Source: a virus. From it: a DNA stretch of 30,980 nt. This document shows positions 11,471 through 18,531 of this stretch, piece by piece (within the stretch, counting starts at the first letter, position 1; each line of letters begins with the position of its first letter). The stretch spans positions 1-30,980 of the IMG/VR virus record IMGVR_UViG_3300037882_000980, one strand, 5' to 3'. The translations under genes were made by a program, and so were the position numbers. The notes beneath the pieces were generated by a model, which was not told where the DNA came from, made no database searches, and saw only the letters and a program-made list of their open reading frames with translations.

Positions 11471-11682
11471 AAGTGTTTATGCAGGAAGGCAACGACCCTT
11501 ACGGAGCCACCGAGCTTGTGATTATGTTGCACGACGCAGGCTCCGACATGAACGTGTGGTCGCTGGATGTTGCTGGCGAGGAGCGCGTGTTTTTTGAGGT
11601 TGCCGAAGATGGTGACGCGATTGACATTATTGATGCAGCGTTTGAGGCGCGCAGGAAGATGAAAGAGGATAGCAATGGCTAA
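11467..11682 (+). CDS. Hypothetical acidic protein, 71 aa
   Basis: GTG start overlapping the upstream stop (GTGA). Sequence MKVFMQEGNDPYGATELVIM begins a beta-alpha pattern; the rest is acidic with a C-terminal helix (AIDIIDAAFEARRKMKED). Overlaps the next gene by 8 bp. Function unknown. Confidence 0.7.
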   Translation: MKVFMQEGNDPYGATELVIMLHDAGSDMNVWSLDVAGEERVFFEVAEDGDAIDIIDAAFEARRKMKEDSNG

Positions 11683-11992
11683 AGCACAAAACGTAGAAGT
11701 CTCGTTGGATCGCCAGTCGCGTGACAGTATTCGGTCGCTGGTGGCGGCGGTTGATGGGCTTGCGAAGGCGATCAATGACGGCAAGAAGGTTGACACTGAT
11801 TGGGTTGCAAACCCTGGCGATGTTGCCATCCTTCAGCGGCTTGTGGAGGATGTGACGCGGCGCGAAACTTCTGACGGCCAATCGCTGCCCAATGATGAGT
11901 CGTATTACCGTGATGCCGATGGGCGCTTGCAGCGCGATAGGCGTGATCGCCCTAACGTTGACCAAGTTTTCACTGAGCGAACGGCGGGCTAG
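11675..11992 (+). CDS. Hypothetical protein, 105 aa
   Basis: Starts MAKAQNVEVSLDRQSRDSIR with a long helix (SIRSLVAAVDGLAKAINDGK) that may form a coiled coil, and a charged disordered C-terminus (DADGRLQRDRRDRPNVDQ). Resembles small coiled-coil proteins found before terminase genes in many phages. Function unknown. Confidence 0.75.
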   Translation: MAKAQNVEVSLDRQSRDSIRSLVAAVDGLAKAINDGKKVDTDWVANPGDVAILQRLVEDVTRRETSDGQSLPNDESYYRDADGRLQRDRRDRPNVDQVFTERTAG

Positions 11993-11993
11993 G

Positions 11994-12236
11994 ATGATCG
12001 AGTTGTCTGAAACCCCTACCGAGTACACGGCGCGTTACGCCAAAGTGGTGCCGAGTGTGCAGGATGCGTTCGTGTTTGTGATGGCCCACATGGACAAAGT
12101 TGGCGCTGACGTCGAGGTGTTGATTACACCGGTTTGGGCGCACGGGCATGGCCTTGACGGCGAAATGATTGCACCGCAACGCATGTTCGAGGTTGCCGTG
12201 AGTGGGATGGTTGAACTTCCAGACGTGGTAGGCTAG
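11994..12236 (+). CDS. Hypothetical protein, 80 aa
   Basis: Starts MIELSETPTEYTARYAKVVP one base after the preceding TAG; a longer upstream frame overlaps the neighbour. Beta-rich C-terminal half (DVEVLITPVWAHGHGLDGEM). The last codons GGC TAG are also part of a TGGTAGGCT promoter-like element. Last gene before the double terminator. Function unknown. Confidence 0.7.
   Translation: MIELSETPTEYTARYAKVVPSVQDAFVFVMAHMDKVGADVEVLITPVWAHGHGLDGEMIAPQRMFEVAVSGMVELPDVVG
12226..12234 (+). promoter_or_regulatory. Extended -10 promoter TGGTAGGCT
   Basis: TGG plus TAGGCT (12229-12234) overlapping the end of the preceding gene. A start near 12241 would give an RNA of about 65 nt ending at the terminator at 12271-12308, with no gene inside. 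Confidence 0.4.
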
Positions 12237-12270
12237 TTCCATTCCGCCAGATGTTTCGACTACTGGTTGC

Positions 12271-12308
12271 GGCCCCTGACCTTTACTGGTTGGGGGCCTG
12301 CTTCTTTT
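12271..12308 (+). terminator. Rho-independent terminator
   Basis: 11-bp stem (12271-12281 with 12288-12298, including two G-U pairs), loop TTTACT, then a T-rich tract (CTTCTTTT). It ends transcription of the small-gene operon. Confidence 0.75.
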
Positions 12309-12309
12309 G

Positions 12310-12318
12310 TGCTAGGCT
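12310..12318 (+). promoter_or_regulatory. Extended -10 promoter TGCTAGGCT between two terminators
   Basis: TGC plus TAGGCT (12313-12318). A transcript starting near 12325 would meet the next terminator after about 45 nt. It has no gene of its own. Confidence 0.4.
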
Positions 12319-12330
12319 AAACCTGTTACG

Positions 12331-12370
12331 ACCACCCGGCTCGGCTTCGGCCTCCGGGTGGTTTTCTTTT
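12331..12370 (+). terminator. Strong rho-independent terminator with UUCG loop
   Basis: ACCACCCGG (12331-12339) pairs with CCGGGTGGT (12354-12362); an inner GGC-TTCG-GCC forms a stable tetraloop; a TTTTCTTTT tract follows. Insulates the structural operon from upstream transcription. Confidence 0.85.
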
Positions 12371-12378
12371 GCTAGACT
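12370..12378 (+). promoter_or_regulatory. Extended -10 promoter TGCTAGACT for the terminase operon
   Basis: TGC plus TAGACT (12373-12378) directly after the terminator T-tract and ending 7 nt before the small terminase ATG, implying a leaderless message. No -35 match, since the terminator hairpin occupies that position. Confidence 0.6.
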
Positions 12379-12385
12379 GGCCTGC

Positions 12386-12898
12386 ATGGCAGGTACAGGG
12401 CTTTCAATGCGGGATCAAAAAGTGCTAGACCTTGCCTACAAGGGGTTGACCGCCGAAGACATCGCTGCGGAAGTCCACGCACCCGTCGAGGTTGTGGTAC
12501 GTGAACTAGACCGGCTTACCGGCACGCTGGACTGGCTGACTGACCTCCAGCGCATGAAATTGCTCACGCATGGCGTGCAGAGTCTTTTGGGGGCGCTCAA
12601 GGACAAGGCCGAGTCAGGGCAGGATGCGCTGATTACGACGGCTTACATCAATGCGATCAAGTTGGCGTTTGACCAGTTGGAGCGGCAGAGCGCAAAGATT
12701 GACGCTGACATTGCCGTCGTTCAGAACGCCCAAGCAAAGGTGCTTGTAGATATTGTTGACCGAGCTTTTTATCACACTCTTGGAAAACTTGAGGGGCGCT
12801 TCAAAGAAATGGGTTTGCCTCGGGAAGAAATTGAGCAAGTCTTTCAGCAGAGCATTATGACGGTTGCCGCTGAGATTGATGCGCAAGGGGCCAACTAG
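12386..12898 (+). CDS. terS: Terminase small subunit
   Basis: 170 residues; the ATG at 12386 (MAGTGLSMRDQKVLDLAYKG) is chosen over the longer frame because terminators lie inside that extension. Residues 8-45 form an HTH (KGLTAEDIAAEVHAPVEVVV) expected to bind the packaging site. The rest is long helices (LGALKDKAESGQ, FDQLERQSAKIDADIAVVQN), fitting an oligomerisation core. TerS rings deliver concatemer DNA to TerL at the portal. Identification rests on size, HTH and position before terL; an endonuclease gene now separates the two. Confidence 0.75.
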   Translation: MAGTGLSMRDQKVLDLAYKGLTAEDIAAEVHAPVEVVVRELDRLTGTLDWLTDLQRMKLLTHGVQSLLGALKDKAESGQDALITTAYINAIKLAFDQLERQSAKIDADIAVVQNAQAKVLVDIVDRAFYHTLGKLEGRFKEMGLPREEIEQVFQQSIMTVAAEIDAQGAN

Positions 12899-12904
12899 GT
12901 AGTG

Positions 12905-12910
12905 TATACT
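12905..12910 (+). promoter_or_regulatory. -10 element TATACT for the first homing endonuclease
   Basis: TATACT (5 of 6 consensus) ends 7 nt before the GTG at 12918, giving a leaderless message for the inserted endonuclease gene. Confidence 0.55.
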
Positions 12911-12917
12911 TTTTAGG

Positions 12918-13958
12918 GTGCAGAGCAATAATTTGATTTACGGGCTTTCGTGCCTATGCCACCCCGAGCGCGGAATACGATACGTAGGCAAGACTACGCA
13001 GGGAACAAAGTTGCGCCTAGCCGAGCACATTAAGCGTGCGCGGAATCCGCACTATCCGGTCAATCATTGGATTGCAAAGCATGGTTCAGAAAACATCTCA
13101 ATCAACGTTTTGGAGTATTGCGATCCAGCCCAACTTGATGCTGCCGAAGAAAAGTGGATTGCCGAGTTGCGCACCTTTCGAGACTGGAAGCAGGGCGGTC
13201 TAAACGCAAGTCTCGGAGGTCGCAATATGCCCCTAACTATTGAAAAGGTCAAGCAACACGTTGCGGATTCAATAAAGAGGGGCCGTCCAAACCAAGTGCT
13301 TAGTTGGGAAAAGGCAAAAGAGATTCGTGACTACTACTTAAATAACGAAGTCAGCATGTCTCAGGTCGTGCGAGATTTAGGATTGCCGAGAGCGGCAGTG
13401 ATGTCATGCCTTTCAAACGAAACCTGGAAAGACCCGGACTACCTACCAATTGTCAGAAGGATCAAATCCGAGCGCGCAAAGTCTGCGCAAAAACACGATC
13501 CATATTCCAGCAATAGAGCAAAGTTTAACCCTCAGCAAGTTATTGAACTGCGATACGAATACTGCCAAATTGGCACTAGCGCACAGGATTTGGCAAAAAG
13601 GCATTCGTGCTCGTATCAAACAATGGTTATGCTTCTCAACAACCAAACATATTTCGATCCCGAATACGCCAATACAAGAAAAGACAAGTTCCCAGGCATT
13701 AGCCAGTCGCATCGTGACGCAATTAGCGCAAGTAGCAAAGGCCACAAAAAGCCTGAGGGCTTTGGCGCTAAGATTAGTGCAGCCATGACGGGCGAGGGGC
13801 ACAGCATGGCAAAACTTACCGAGGCTCAAGTAGTTGAGATGCTTGCAAGATTTGCGAAAGGCGAAACCGTAAAGACTCTTGCTGGCGAGTATGGCGTTAG
13901 CGTCGCACAGGCGAGGCGAATAAAAACCGGTGAGCGATGGGGGCACCTTCCAAGATGA
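12918..13958 (+). CDS. GIY-YIG homing endonuclease
   Basis: 346 residues from a GTG with no ribosome site but with TATACT 7 nt upstream. The N-terminal GIY-YIG nuclease motif is visible as IYGLSCLCHPERGIRYVGKT, followed by the Arg/His part (LRLAEHIKRA) and WIAKHG. The C-terminal two thirds contain repeated DNA-binding modules with HTH-like ends (MSQVVRDLGLPRAAVM, SAQDLAKRHSCSYQTM, TLAGEYGVSVAQARRI). It sits between terS and terL and overlaps the terL start. Such free-standing enzymes cut the matching gene junction in phages lacking them and spread by repair. Composition is more AT-rich than the neighbours, fitting mobility. Confidence 0.88.
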   Translation: MQSNNLIYGLSCLCHPERGIRYVGKTTQGTKLRLAEHIKRARNPHYPVNHWIAKHGSENISINVLEYCDPAQLDAAEEKWIAELRTFRDWKQGGLNASLGGRNMPLTIEKVKQHVADSIKRGRPNQVLSWEKAKEIRDYYLNNEVSMSQVVRDLGLPRAAVMSCLSNETWKDPDYLPIVRRIKSERAKSAQKHDPYSSNRAKFNPQQVIELRYEYCQIGTSAQDLAKRHSCSYQTMVMLLNNQTYFDPEYANTRKDKFPGISQSHRDAISASSKGHKKPEGFGAKISAAMTGEGHSMAKLTEAQVVEMLARFAKGETVKTLAGEYGVSVAQARRIKTGERWGHLPR

Positions 13959-15568
13959 GCATTACCGACATTGCGGGTATCGCCCTAGAGAAGTTAGATC
14001 AGAAGTCCAAAGCTCGTAGATACGTTAACGATCCCGTAGCCTGGGCCGAAGAGTACCTTGGCCTTCAACTCTGGAGTAAGCAGAAGGAAATCCTCTATTC
14101 CATCCGAGACAACCGCGCAACTGCCGTAGCGGCGGGGCACGGCGTGGGAAAAAGTTTTGTTGCTGGCGTTGCGGCTTGCTGGTGGATGGACGTTCACCCA
14201 CCGGAAGAAGTTGCGCTTGTGTCTACGGCACCTACTGTTGCGCAGACGGACGTTCTATGGAACAACATTAAAATGTTTTACGCCATTGCAGAGCGGCGCT
14301 ACAACGAGGGCCTTGTCGATCACAAACTTCCGGGTTATGTTACCGGCGATAACAAGCTCAAGATTGATGGCCGCAAAGTGGGTGAAGGGCGCAAGCCCGC
14401 CGAGCAAAACGCTCAGGACAGCCTGCAAGGAACCCACGCCACTTACCTTTTGGCGATTGGCGACGAAGCGGTGGGTCTAAGCAATAAGATTCTTGATGCT
14501 CTTGGCAACATGGCCACCGGCCCGCATAACCGCCAGTTGCTTATCGCCAACCCGACCGATCCGTCTTCCGCGATGGCGCAGATTTGGAAAAAGAACCTTT
14601 CCCAGTGGCGTCGAATGCACATCGGTGTTTTTGATTCACCTGCGGTTACAAATGAGCCTGGCTTTGACGTTTCGCAAGCTTCTGCGCTTTCCGGCCTCGA
14701 CTACATTGAGCAGATGCGGGAGCAATGGGGCGAAGATCATCCCATCTACATTTCTCGCGTGCTTGGACAGTGGGCATTCGATAGGGGCAACTCGGTCTTC
14801 ACCGAAAGCGACATTACCAACTGTCTAAACGCTTACGTGTTACCCGACCCGGATGCCCCAATCCATTTGGGCGTTGACATCGCCTGGAGCGACAAAGGTG
14901 ACTTTAGTTCCATCTACTCGTGCCAGTCGGGGGAAGTGTGGGAGACTGACGACGAAACCGGCAAGCCCGCCATCGCCACCGGCAGGCAGGGTTGGATTGT
15001 GCGCCGCGTAGCCATTTGGAAGGGAGCACCGCTGGCGGGGCATAACCCGGACAATCCGAGCAACGCTGACCGCATCGTTGACTTTACGATGGCTACTGGT
15101 GGGCAGTTTGTGAAGGTGGACTCGTCGGGCGTTGGCATGGCGGTCATTCAAGATTTGGCGTCAAGAGATTTGACGTTTGACTTGTACAAGATGGCCGGTG
15201 GCGATCCGGCGCGAGAAAACAAGACCTACACCAACTCGCGCGCTGAAGCGTTCTTTGACATGAAGATTGCAGCACACCAAGGGTTGCTTGACCTCGACAT
15301 TGACGATGAAGATTTTATCGACCAGTTGCGGAGCATCCAGTACGAATATGATGCGCGTAACCGGATCAAGATTCAGTCGAAAGCCGACATGCGCAAAGAG
15401 GGCAAAAAGTCTCCCGACTTTGCCGACGCCGCCTGGTATTCGTTTTACATCCCCGAAGACATGCGGGATGAGTTCGGGCGGCTGGGGAGCGTTGTTGCTG
15501 TTGAGCCTGAAGAAATCCCCGATTTTGGTTTTCACGACCTAATCACCTCTGAAGGTTGGCCCATGTAG
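13937..15568 (+). CDS. terL: Terminase large subunit
   Basis: 543 residues. ATPase motifs: Walker A as AAGHGVGKS (about residue 61) and Walker B as LLAIGDEA (about 170-177). The nuclease domain has HLGVDIAWSDKGD (first acidic residue, about 313), FVKVDSSGVG and a final DFADAAWYS acidic cluster. It pumps DNA into the capsid and cuts the concatemer. ATG at 13937 has GGTGA 3 nt upstream; an ATG at 13955 that overlaps the endonuclease stop (ATGA) is an alternative. The 22-bp overlap with the endonuclease gene suggests insertion reshaped this start. Confidence 0.93.
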   Translation: MGAPSKMSITDIAGIALEKLDQKSKARRYVNDPVAWAEEYLGLQLWSKQKEILYSIRDNRATAVAAGHGVGKSFVAGVAACWWMDVHPPEEVALVSTAPTVAQTDVLWNNIKMFYAIAERRYNEGLVDHKLPGYVTGDNKLKIDGRKVGEGRKPAEQNAQDSLQGTHATYLLAIGDEAVGLSNKILDALGNMATGPHNRQLLIANPTDPSSAMAQIWKKNLSQWRRMHIGVFDSPAVTNEPGFDVSQASALSGLDYIEQMREQWGEDHPIYISRVLGQWAFDRGNSVFTESDITNCLNAYVLPDPDAPIHLGVDIAWSDKGDFSSIYSCQSGEVWETDDETGKPAIATGRQGWIVRRVAIWKGAPLAGHNPDNPSNADRIVDFTMATGGQFVKVDSSGVGMAVIQDLASRDLTFDLYKMAGGDPARENKTYTNSRAEAFFDMKIAAHQGLLDLDIDDEDFIDQLRSIQYEYDARNRIKIQSKADMRKEGKKSPDFADAAWYSFYIPEDMRDEFGRLGSVVAVEPEEIPDFGFHDLITSEGWPM

Positions 15569-15574
15569 GTGCGA

Positions 15575-15580
15575 TAGAAT
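15575..15580 (+). promoter_or_regulatory. -10 element TAGAAT for the portal gene
   Basis: TAGAAT ends 7 nt before the portal ATG at 15588, with no ribosome site in between. Not of the TGN type here (CGA precedes it). Confidence 0.5.
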
Positions 15581-15587
15581 GGGTTTT

Positions 15588-17147
15588 ATGCCTGAATCGA
15601 CGCCTTTCCAAGCCATTGAAGAACAGTTCGATGCTTTGCGCACCGAAAATGAAGACTTGCGGGAAAGTCTCGACAATGTGCGGCGCTCGCTCGCTTTTGA
15701 GGATCGTGGCTGGACACTGATTTCAGGCGTGCTTGGCAACGACCATTCTGAAGGCCTCACGCTCGATGAAGTGAAAGACATTTCCGAGACTATTCGCCCC
15801 TACGTGGTGGGCGGTAGCCTCATGCAGCGCGGCGTCAACCTGCGGCGCGGGTATGTGTGGGCGAAAGGCATCCACATTGAAGGCGTGGAGCCGAGCAAGA
15901 AGGCTGGCGCTCCGAGTCGTTTGCGGCGCTTCTACGAGCGGCAAGTAAACCAGGACAACTTGTTTGGCGCTTCAGCGCATTCGGAAATGGAGCGGTGCGC
16001 GTACACGGATGGCGTGCGGATTGCACTGTGCTACACGGCGCTGGATGAGGTGCGTTCGTTCCCGCTGGAGCAGGTTAGCGACATTCGGTTCAACCCGGAT
16101 TTCCCCGACGAAGTGTGGGCAATTCAGCGAACGTGGCCCGCGCCGGAATCGGGCAAGGTTCGTAAAGAATGGTTCTACACTAACAAGTTCACGGGCGCGC
16201 GCCAGAAGAGCATTAGTGTCAACAACGAGAACGTCAAAGTTGCCGAAAACGTTACGGCGGTTGTGAAGCGATTTAATCGCCAAACGGGTTGGCCGATGGG
16301 TCTGCCGGACTCGATTGCCGCACTACCTTGGTATGAGGCGTATTCGGAGATTATGCGTTACGGGCGCGTTGTCAATGAGGCGCTGTCGAAGATGCTGTAC
16401 AAGATCACCACTAAGAGTGGCAAGGCGGCGACTGCTACCTCCACGAAGGTGAAAAACGCTACCGGTCACGGCCAGACTGCGGTGATGACGGACGGCCAAG
16501 ACCTCCAGGCGATCAACACTGCCGGTAAAGGTTACGACTTCACTTCGGCGCGTCCCGTTGCGGCGATGATGGCTGCGGCACTTGATGTGCCCAACATTGA
16601 GCTTCTGTCTGACTCGGCTGCGGCTGGCTCATCGTATGGTGCGGCGCAGTCGCTTACGCCTTCCACGATTAACGCGATGCGTTTCCGCCAGGATGAGTGG
16701 GTTGAGTTTTACGCCGAAGTGTTTTCCGCTTTCTCAATTCCGGTGCCGAAGATGTGGTTTGATCCCATCCAAGAGCCTGACCCGTACCGTGAGATGCAAC
16801 GCTCCATCATCGCTTGGGGCACTGGCCTGCTCCACGCCGACGAGGGCCGTTCCAACATCCTAGACATTCTCGACGTTGCGCCCTTGCATGACAAGGCCCC
16901 CGATGGCGTCATGCTGCCGAACAATACGGCATCCCTGCCACGCAAAGACGTTGACACGGATGTGAACACTCAGGCCGCATCTCCCGACCAGGGGCGCGGC
17001 AATAACACGGGCGGTAATGATGTCGGCGCTAACGACATGCGAACCGATATTCTGTCAAACGCTTTGCAAAGTTTTCGTTTAGACGAAATGCGCGAATTGG
17101 TGGAACGGTTTGAGGCTACCGCTATTGCGCTTAGGGGCGACGCATAA
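15588..17147 (+). CDS. Portal protein
   Basis: 519 residues. ATG at 15588 (MPESTPFQAIEEQFDALRTE) is chosen because the earlier in-frame ATG lies inside the -10 hexamer. N-terminal coiled coil, then the portal body: SDIRFNPDFPDEVWAIQRTW in the wing region and an Ala-rich segment (AAALDVPNIELLSDSAAAGS) followed by SYGAAQSLTPSTINAMRFRQ, typical of actinophage portals. The C-terminus has an Asn/Gly-rich linker (QGRGNNTGGNDVGAND) and a final helix. It forms the dodecameric DNA gate at one capsid vertex. Probably leaderless. Confidence 0.88.
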   Translation: MPESTPFQAIEEQFDALRTENEDLRESLDNVRRSLAFEDRGWTLISGVLGNDHSEGLTLDEVKDISETIRPYVVGGSLMQRGVNLRRGYVWAKGIHIEGVEPSKKAGAPSRLRRFYERQVNQDNLFGASAHSEMERCAYTDGVRIALCYTALDEVRSFPLEQVSDIRFNPDFPDEVWAIQRTWPAPESGKVRKEWFYTNKFTGARQKSISVNNENVKVAENVTAVVKRFNRQTGWPMGLPDSIAALPWYEAYSEIMRYGRVVNEALSKMLYKITTKSGKAATATSTKVKNATGHGQTAVMTDGQDLQAINTAGKGYDFTSARPVAAMMAAALDVPNIELLSDSAAAGSSYGAAQSLTPSTINAMRFRQDEWVEFYAEVFSAFSIPVPKMWFDPIQEPDPYREMQRSIIAWGTGLLHADEGRSNILDILDVAPLHDKAPDGVMLPNNTASLPRKDVDTDVNTQAASPDQGRGNNTGGNDVGANDMRTDILSNALQSFRLDEMRELVERFEATAIALRGDA

Positions 17148-17168
17148 ACTTTAGCCAAAATCCGGTGA

Positions 17169-17177
17169 TGATATGAT
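17169..17177 (+). promoter_or_regulatory. Extended -10 promoter TGATATGAT
   Basis: TGA plus TATGAT (17172-17177), 10 nt before the ATG at 17188, so the leader would be only a few nucleotides long. Confidence 0.45.
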
Positions 17178-17187
17178 TGTGAGTATC

Positions 17188-18090
17188 ATGTCGGAGATGC
17201 TTACTGAAGTCGCCACCGCGCCGGTTAAGGCCGGAAAGCGTTGGCGCGTAAAGATCGCCACGCCCGGCCAGGGTTCCAGCGGCTACTACTCTGCTGACGT
17301 TTTGCGTGAGTATGGCCCGGTTGCGATTCCGGCTGGTACGAAAGCGTTTCTTGGGCACGCTAAGCCTCAGGATCGCAGTCTGCGCGATTTGGTTGGCACG
17401 TATCCCGATGGCGCTTTTTGGGTAGAGGAAGAGAACGCGCTTTTTGCTGACCTCCAGCCCGCCACAAAGAAGTGGGCCGACGTGCTGGATGAGTTGGGGC
17501 CGCTTGCCGGTGCCAGCATCAGCGTTTCTGGCAGCAAAGATGCCCAAGGCAACGTACTCACAATGGAGTACCACCGCGCAAACAGCGTTGACCTCGTTCC
17601 CGAACCGGGCCTTGAAGGCTCTGGCTTGCAGGAGCAAATCGAAAGTCTTATCGAATCGGCACGTTTTGATTCGGAAAAACCTGGCGTCACCTCGGCGTCC
17701 ACGGAGAAAGAAATAATGGACAACAAGGAAATCCTTGAAGGCTTTGCGGCCCTCAAGACCCTCGTTGAGACCCTTATTGCCAAGATCGATGGCAAGACGC
17801 AGGTCGAGGCCCAGGCTAAGGTTGACGCCGAGGCTCTGGACGCGGCTGTGACGGAGGCCCTTACGGCTTTCGACGCCAAGCGTGCGCTCATCGAATCGGT
17901 GGAGCTTCTGCCCAGTCAGCGCGCGTCGCTGATCGAGCAGGCGCGTAGTGGTGCAGATGTTGCACCGCTCATCGAGCAGGCAAAGAAGGTCTTTGACGAG
18001 GCTAAGTCGGCTGTTCTCACTGAGTCTGAGGTTGGGCGTGGCTTCACGTCGCCCACCGAAGACTGGAACGTTAGCGGGGTGCGGTTCTAA
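17188..18090 (+). CDS. Capsid maturation protease with C-terminal scaffold-like region
   Basis: 300 residues from ATG 17188 (MSEMLTEVATAPVKAGKRWR); in-frame ATG/GTG codons at 17173 and 17179 lie in or next to the -10. The N-terminal 150 residues match actinophage prohead proteases: AGTKAFLGHAKPQDRSLRDL then VGTYPDGAFWVEEENALFAD and GASISVSGSKD. His in FLGHAKP and Ser in ASISVSGS are plausible catalytic residues. The C-terminal half is helical and charged (coiled coil), as in scaffolds. It processes capsid proteins after assembly. It precedes the decoration and capsid genes as expected. Confidence 0.82.
   Translation: MSEMLTEVATAPVKAGKRWRVKIATPGQGSSGYYSADVLREYGPVAIPAGTKAFLGHAKPQDRSLRDLVGTYPDGAFWVEEENALFADLQPATKKWADVLDELGPLAGASISVSGSKDAQGNVLTMEYHRANSVDLVPEPGLEGSGLQEQIESLIESARFDSEKPGVTSASTEKEIMDNKEILEGFAALKTLVETLIAKIDGKTQVEAQAKVDAEALDAAVTEALTAFDAKRALIESVELLPSQRASLIEQARSGADVAPLIEQAKKVFDEAKSAVLTESEVGRGFTSPTEDWNVSGVRF
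17716..18090 (+). CDS. Probable nested in-frame scaffold protein
   Basis: An internal in-frame ATG (17716) preceded by ACGGAGAAAGAAATA could start a 124-residue product beginning MDNKEILEGFAALKTLVETL. It is almost entirely helical and charged, as scaffolding proteins are. Lambda makes its scaffold Nu3 from an internal start in the protease gene C in the same way. No separate scaffold gene exists between protease and major capsid gene, which supports this. Confidence 0.6.
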   Translation: MDNKEILEGFAALKTLVETLIAKIDGKTQVEAQAKVDAEALDAAVTEALTAFDAKRALIESVELLPSQRASLIEQARSGADVAPLIEQAKKVFDEAKSAVLTESEVGRGFTSPTEDWNVSGVRF

Positions 18091-18530
18091 TGGCAATGAA
18101 CATGACTCTGCACTACTCGAAGACTGAAGTGTGGCCCGTTGTTGACGGAACCCTCTCGGGCGCTGCGGTTGTTTCGACCGCCGCAAGTGGTCGTCAGCCC
18201 GGTGTCGCTCTCACGTCTGAGGGCGGTGCCACTCGTAGCGAGACGTTTGGCCCGTACACCATCAGTGGCATTCCCTCTGGTGGGGTTGGCCTTCCCGACA
18301 ACTACGCTACCGTCGCAATTGATGGTGCATTCCGGTTCCCCGTGGTTGGCGCTTCGGCTTCAACTGCGGTCAACACGCCGGTCTACGCTGTTGTTTCCAG
18401 CGACGCCGTTACTGGCCTTACGTTGACTGCCAGCACCAACCCGCCTTTCGGCAAGATTCACCGTTTCCTTGGTGAAACTTCCGCGACGGAGTGCTCGGTA
18501 GTCATCGGTGACTTTGTGGATGCGACCTAA
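18090..18530 (+). CDS. Capsid decoration protein (DUF2190-like)
   Basis: 146 residues starting MAMNMTLHYSKTEVWPVVDG; TAATG overlap with the protease stop. Beta-rich. The segments GVALTSEGGATR, VNTPVYAVVSSDAVTGLTLT and GKIHRFLGETSATECSVVIG follow the pattern of DUF2190 head-stabilising proteins, which sit on the capsid surface as trimers at threefold positions. Found directly before the capsid gene in many siphophages. Confidence 0.7.
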   Translation: MAMNMTLHYSKTEVWPVVDGTLSGAAVVSTAASGRQPGVALTSEGGATRSETFGPYTISGIPSGGVGLPDNYATVAIDGAFRFPVVGASASTAVNTPVYAVVSSDAVTGLTLTASTNPPFGKIHRFLGETSATECSVVIGDFVDAT

Positions 18531-18531
18531 T

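Noticed and set aside
12251-12386. N-terminal extension of the small terminase frame
   Set aside because: Contains two terminators and two promoter elements; no ribosome site.
17131-18186. Long minus-strand ORF of 351 codons opposite the protease gene
   Set aside because: Antisense shadow of a well supported gene; low-complexity Arg/Leu composition and no ribosome site.
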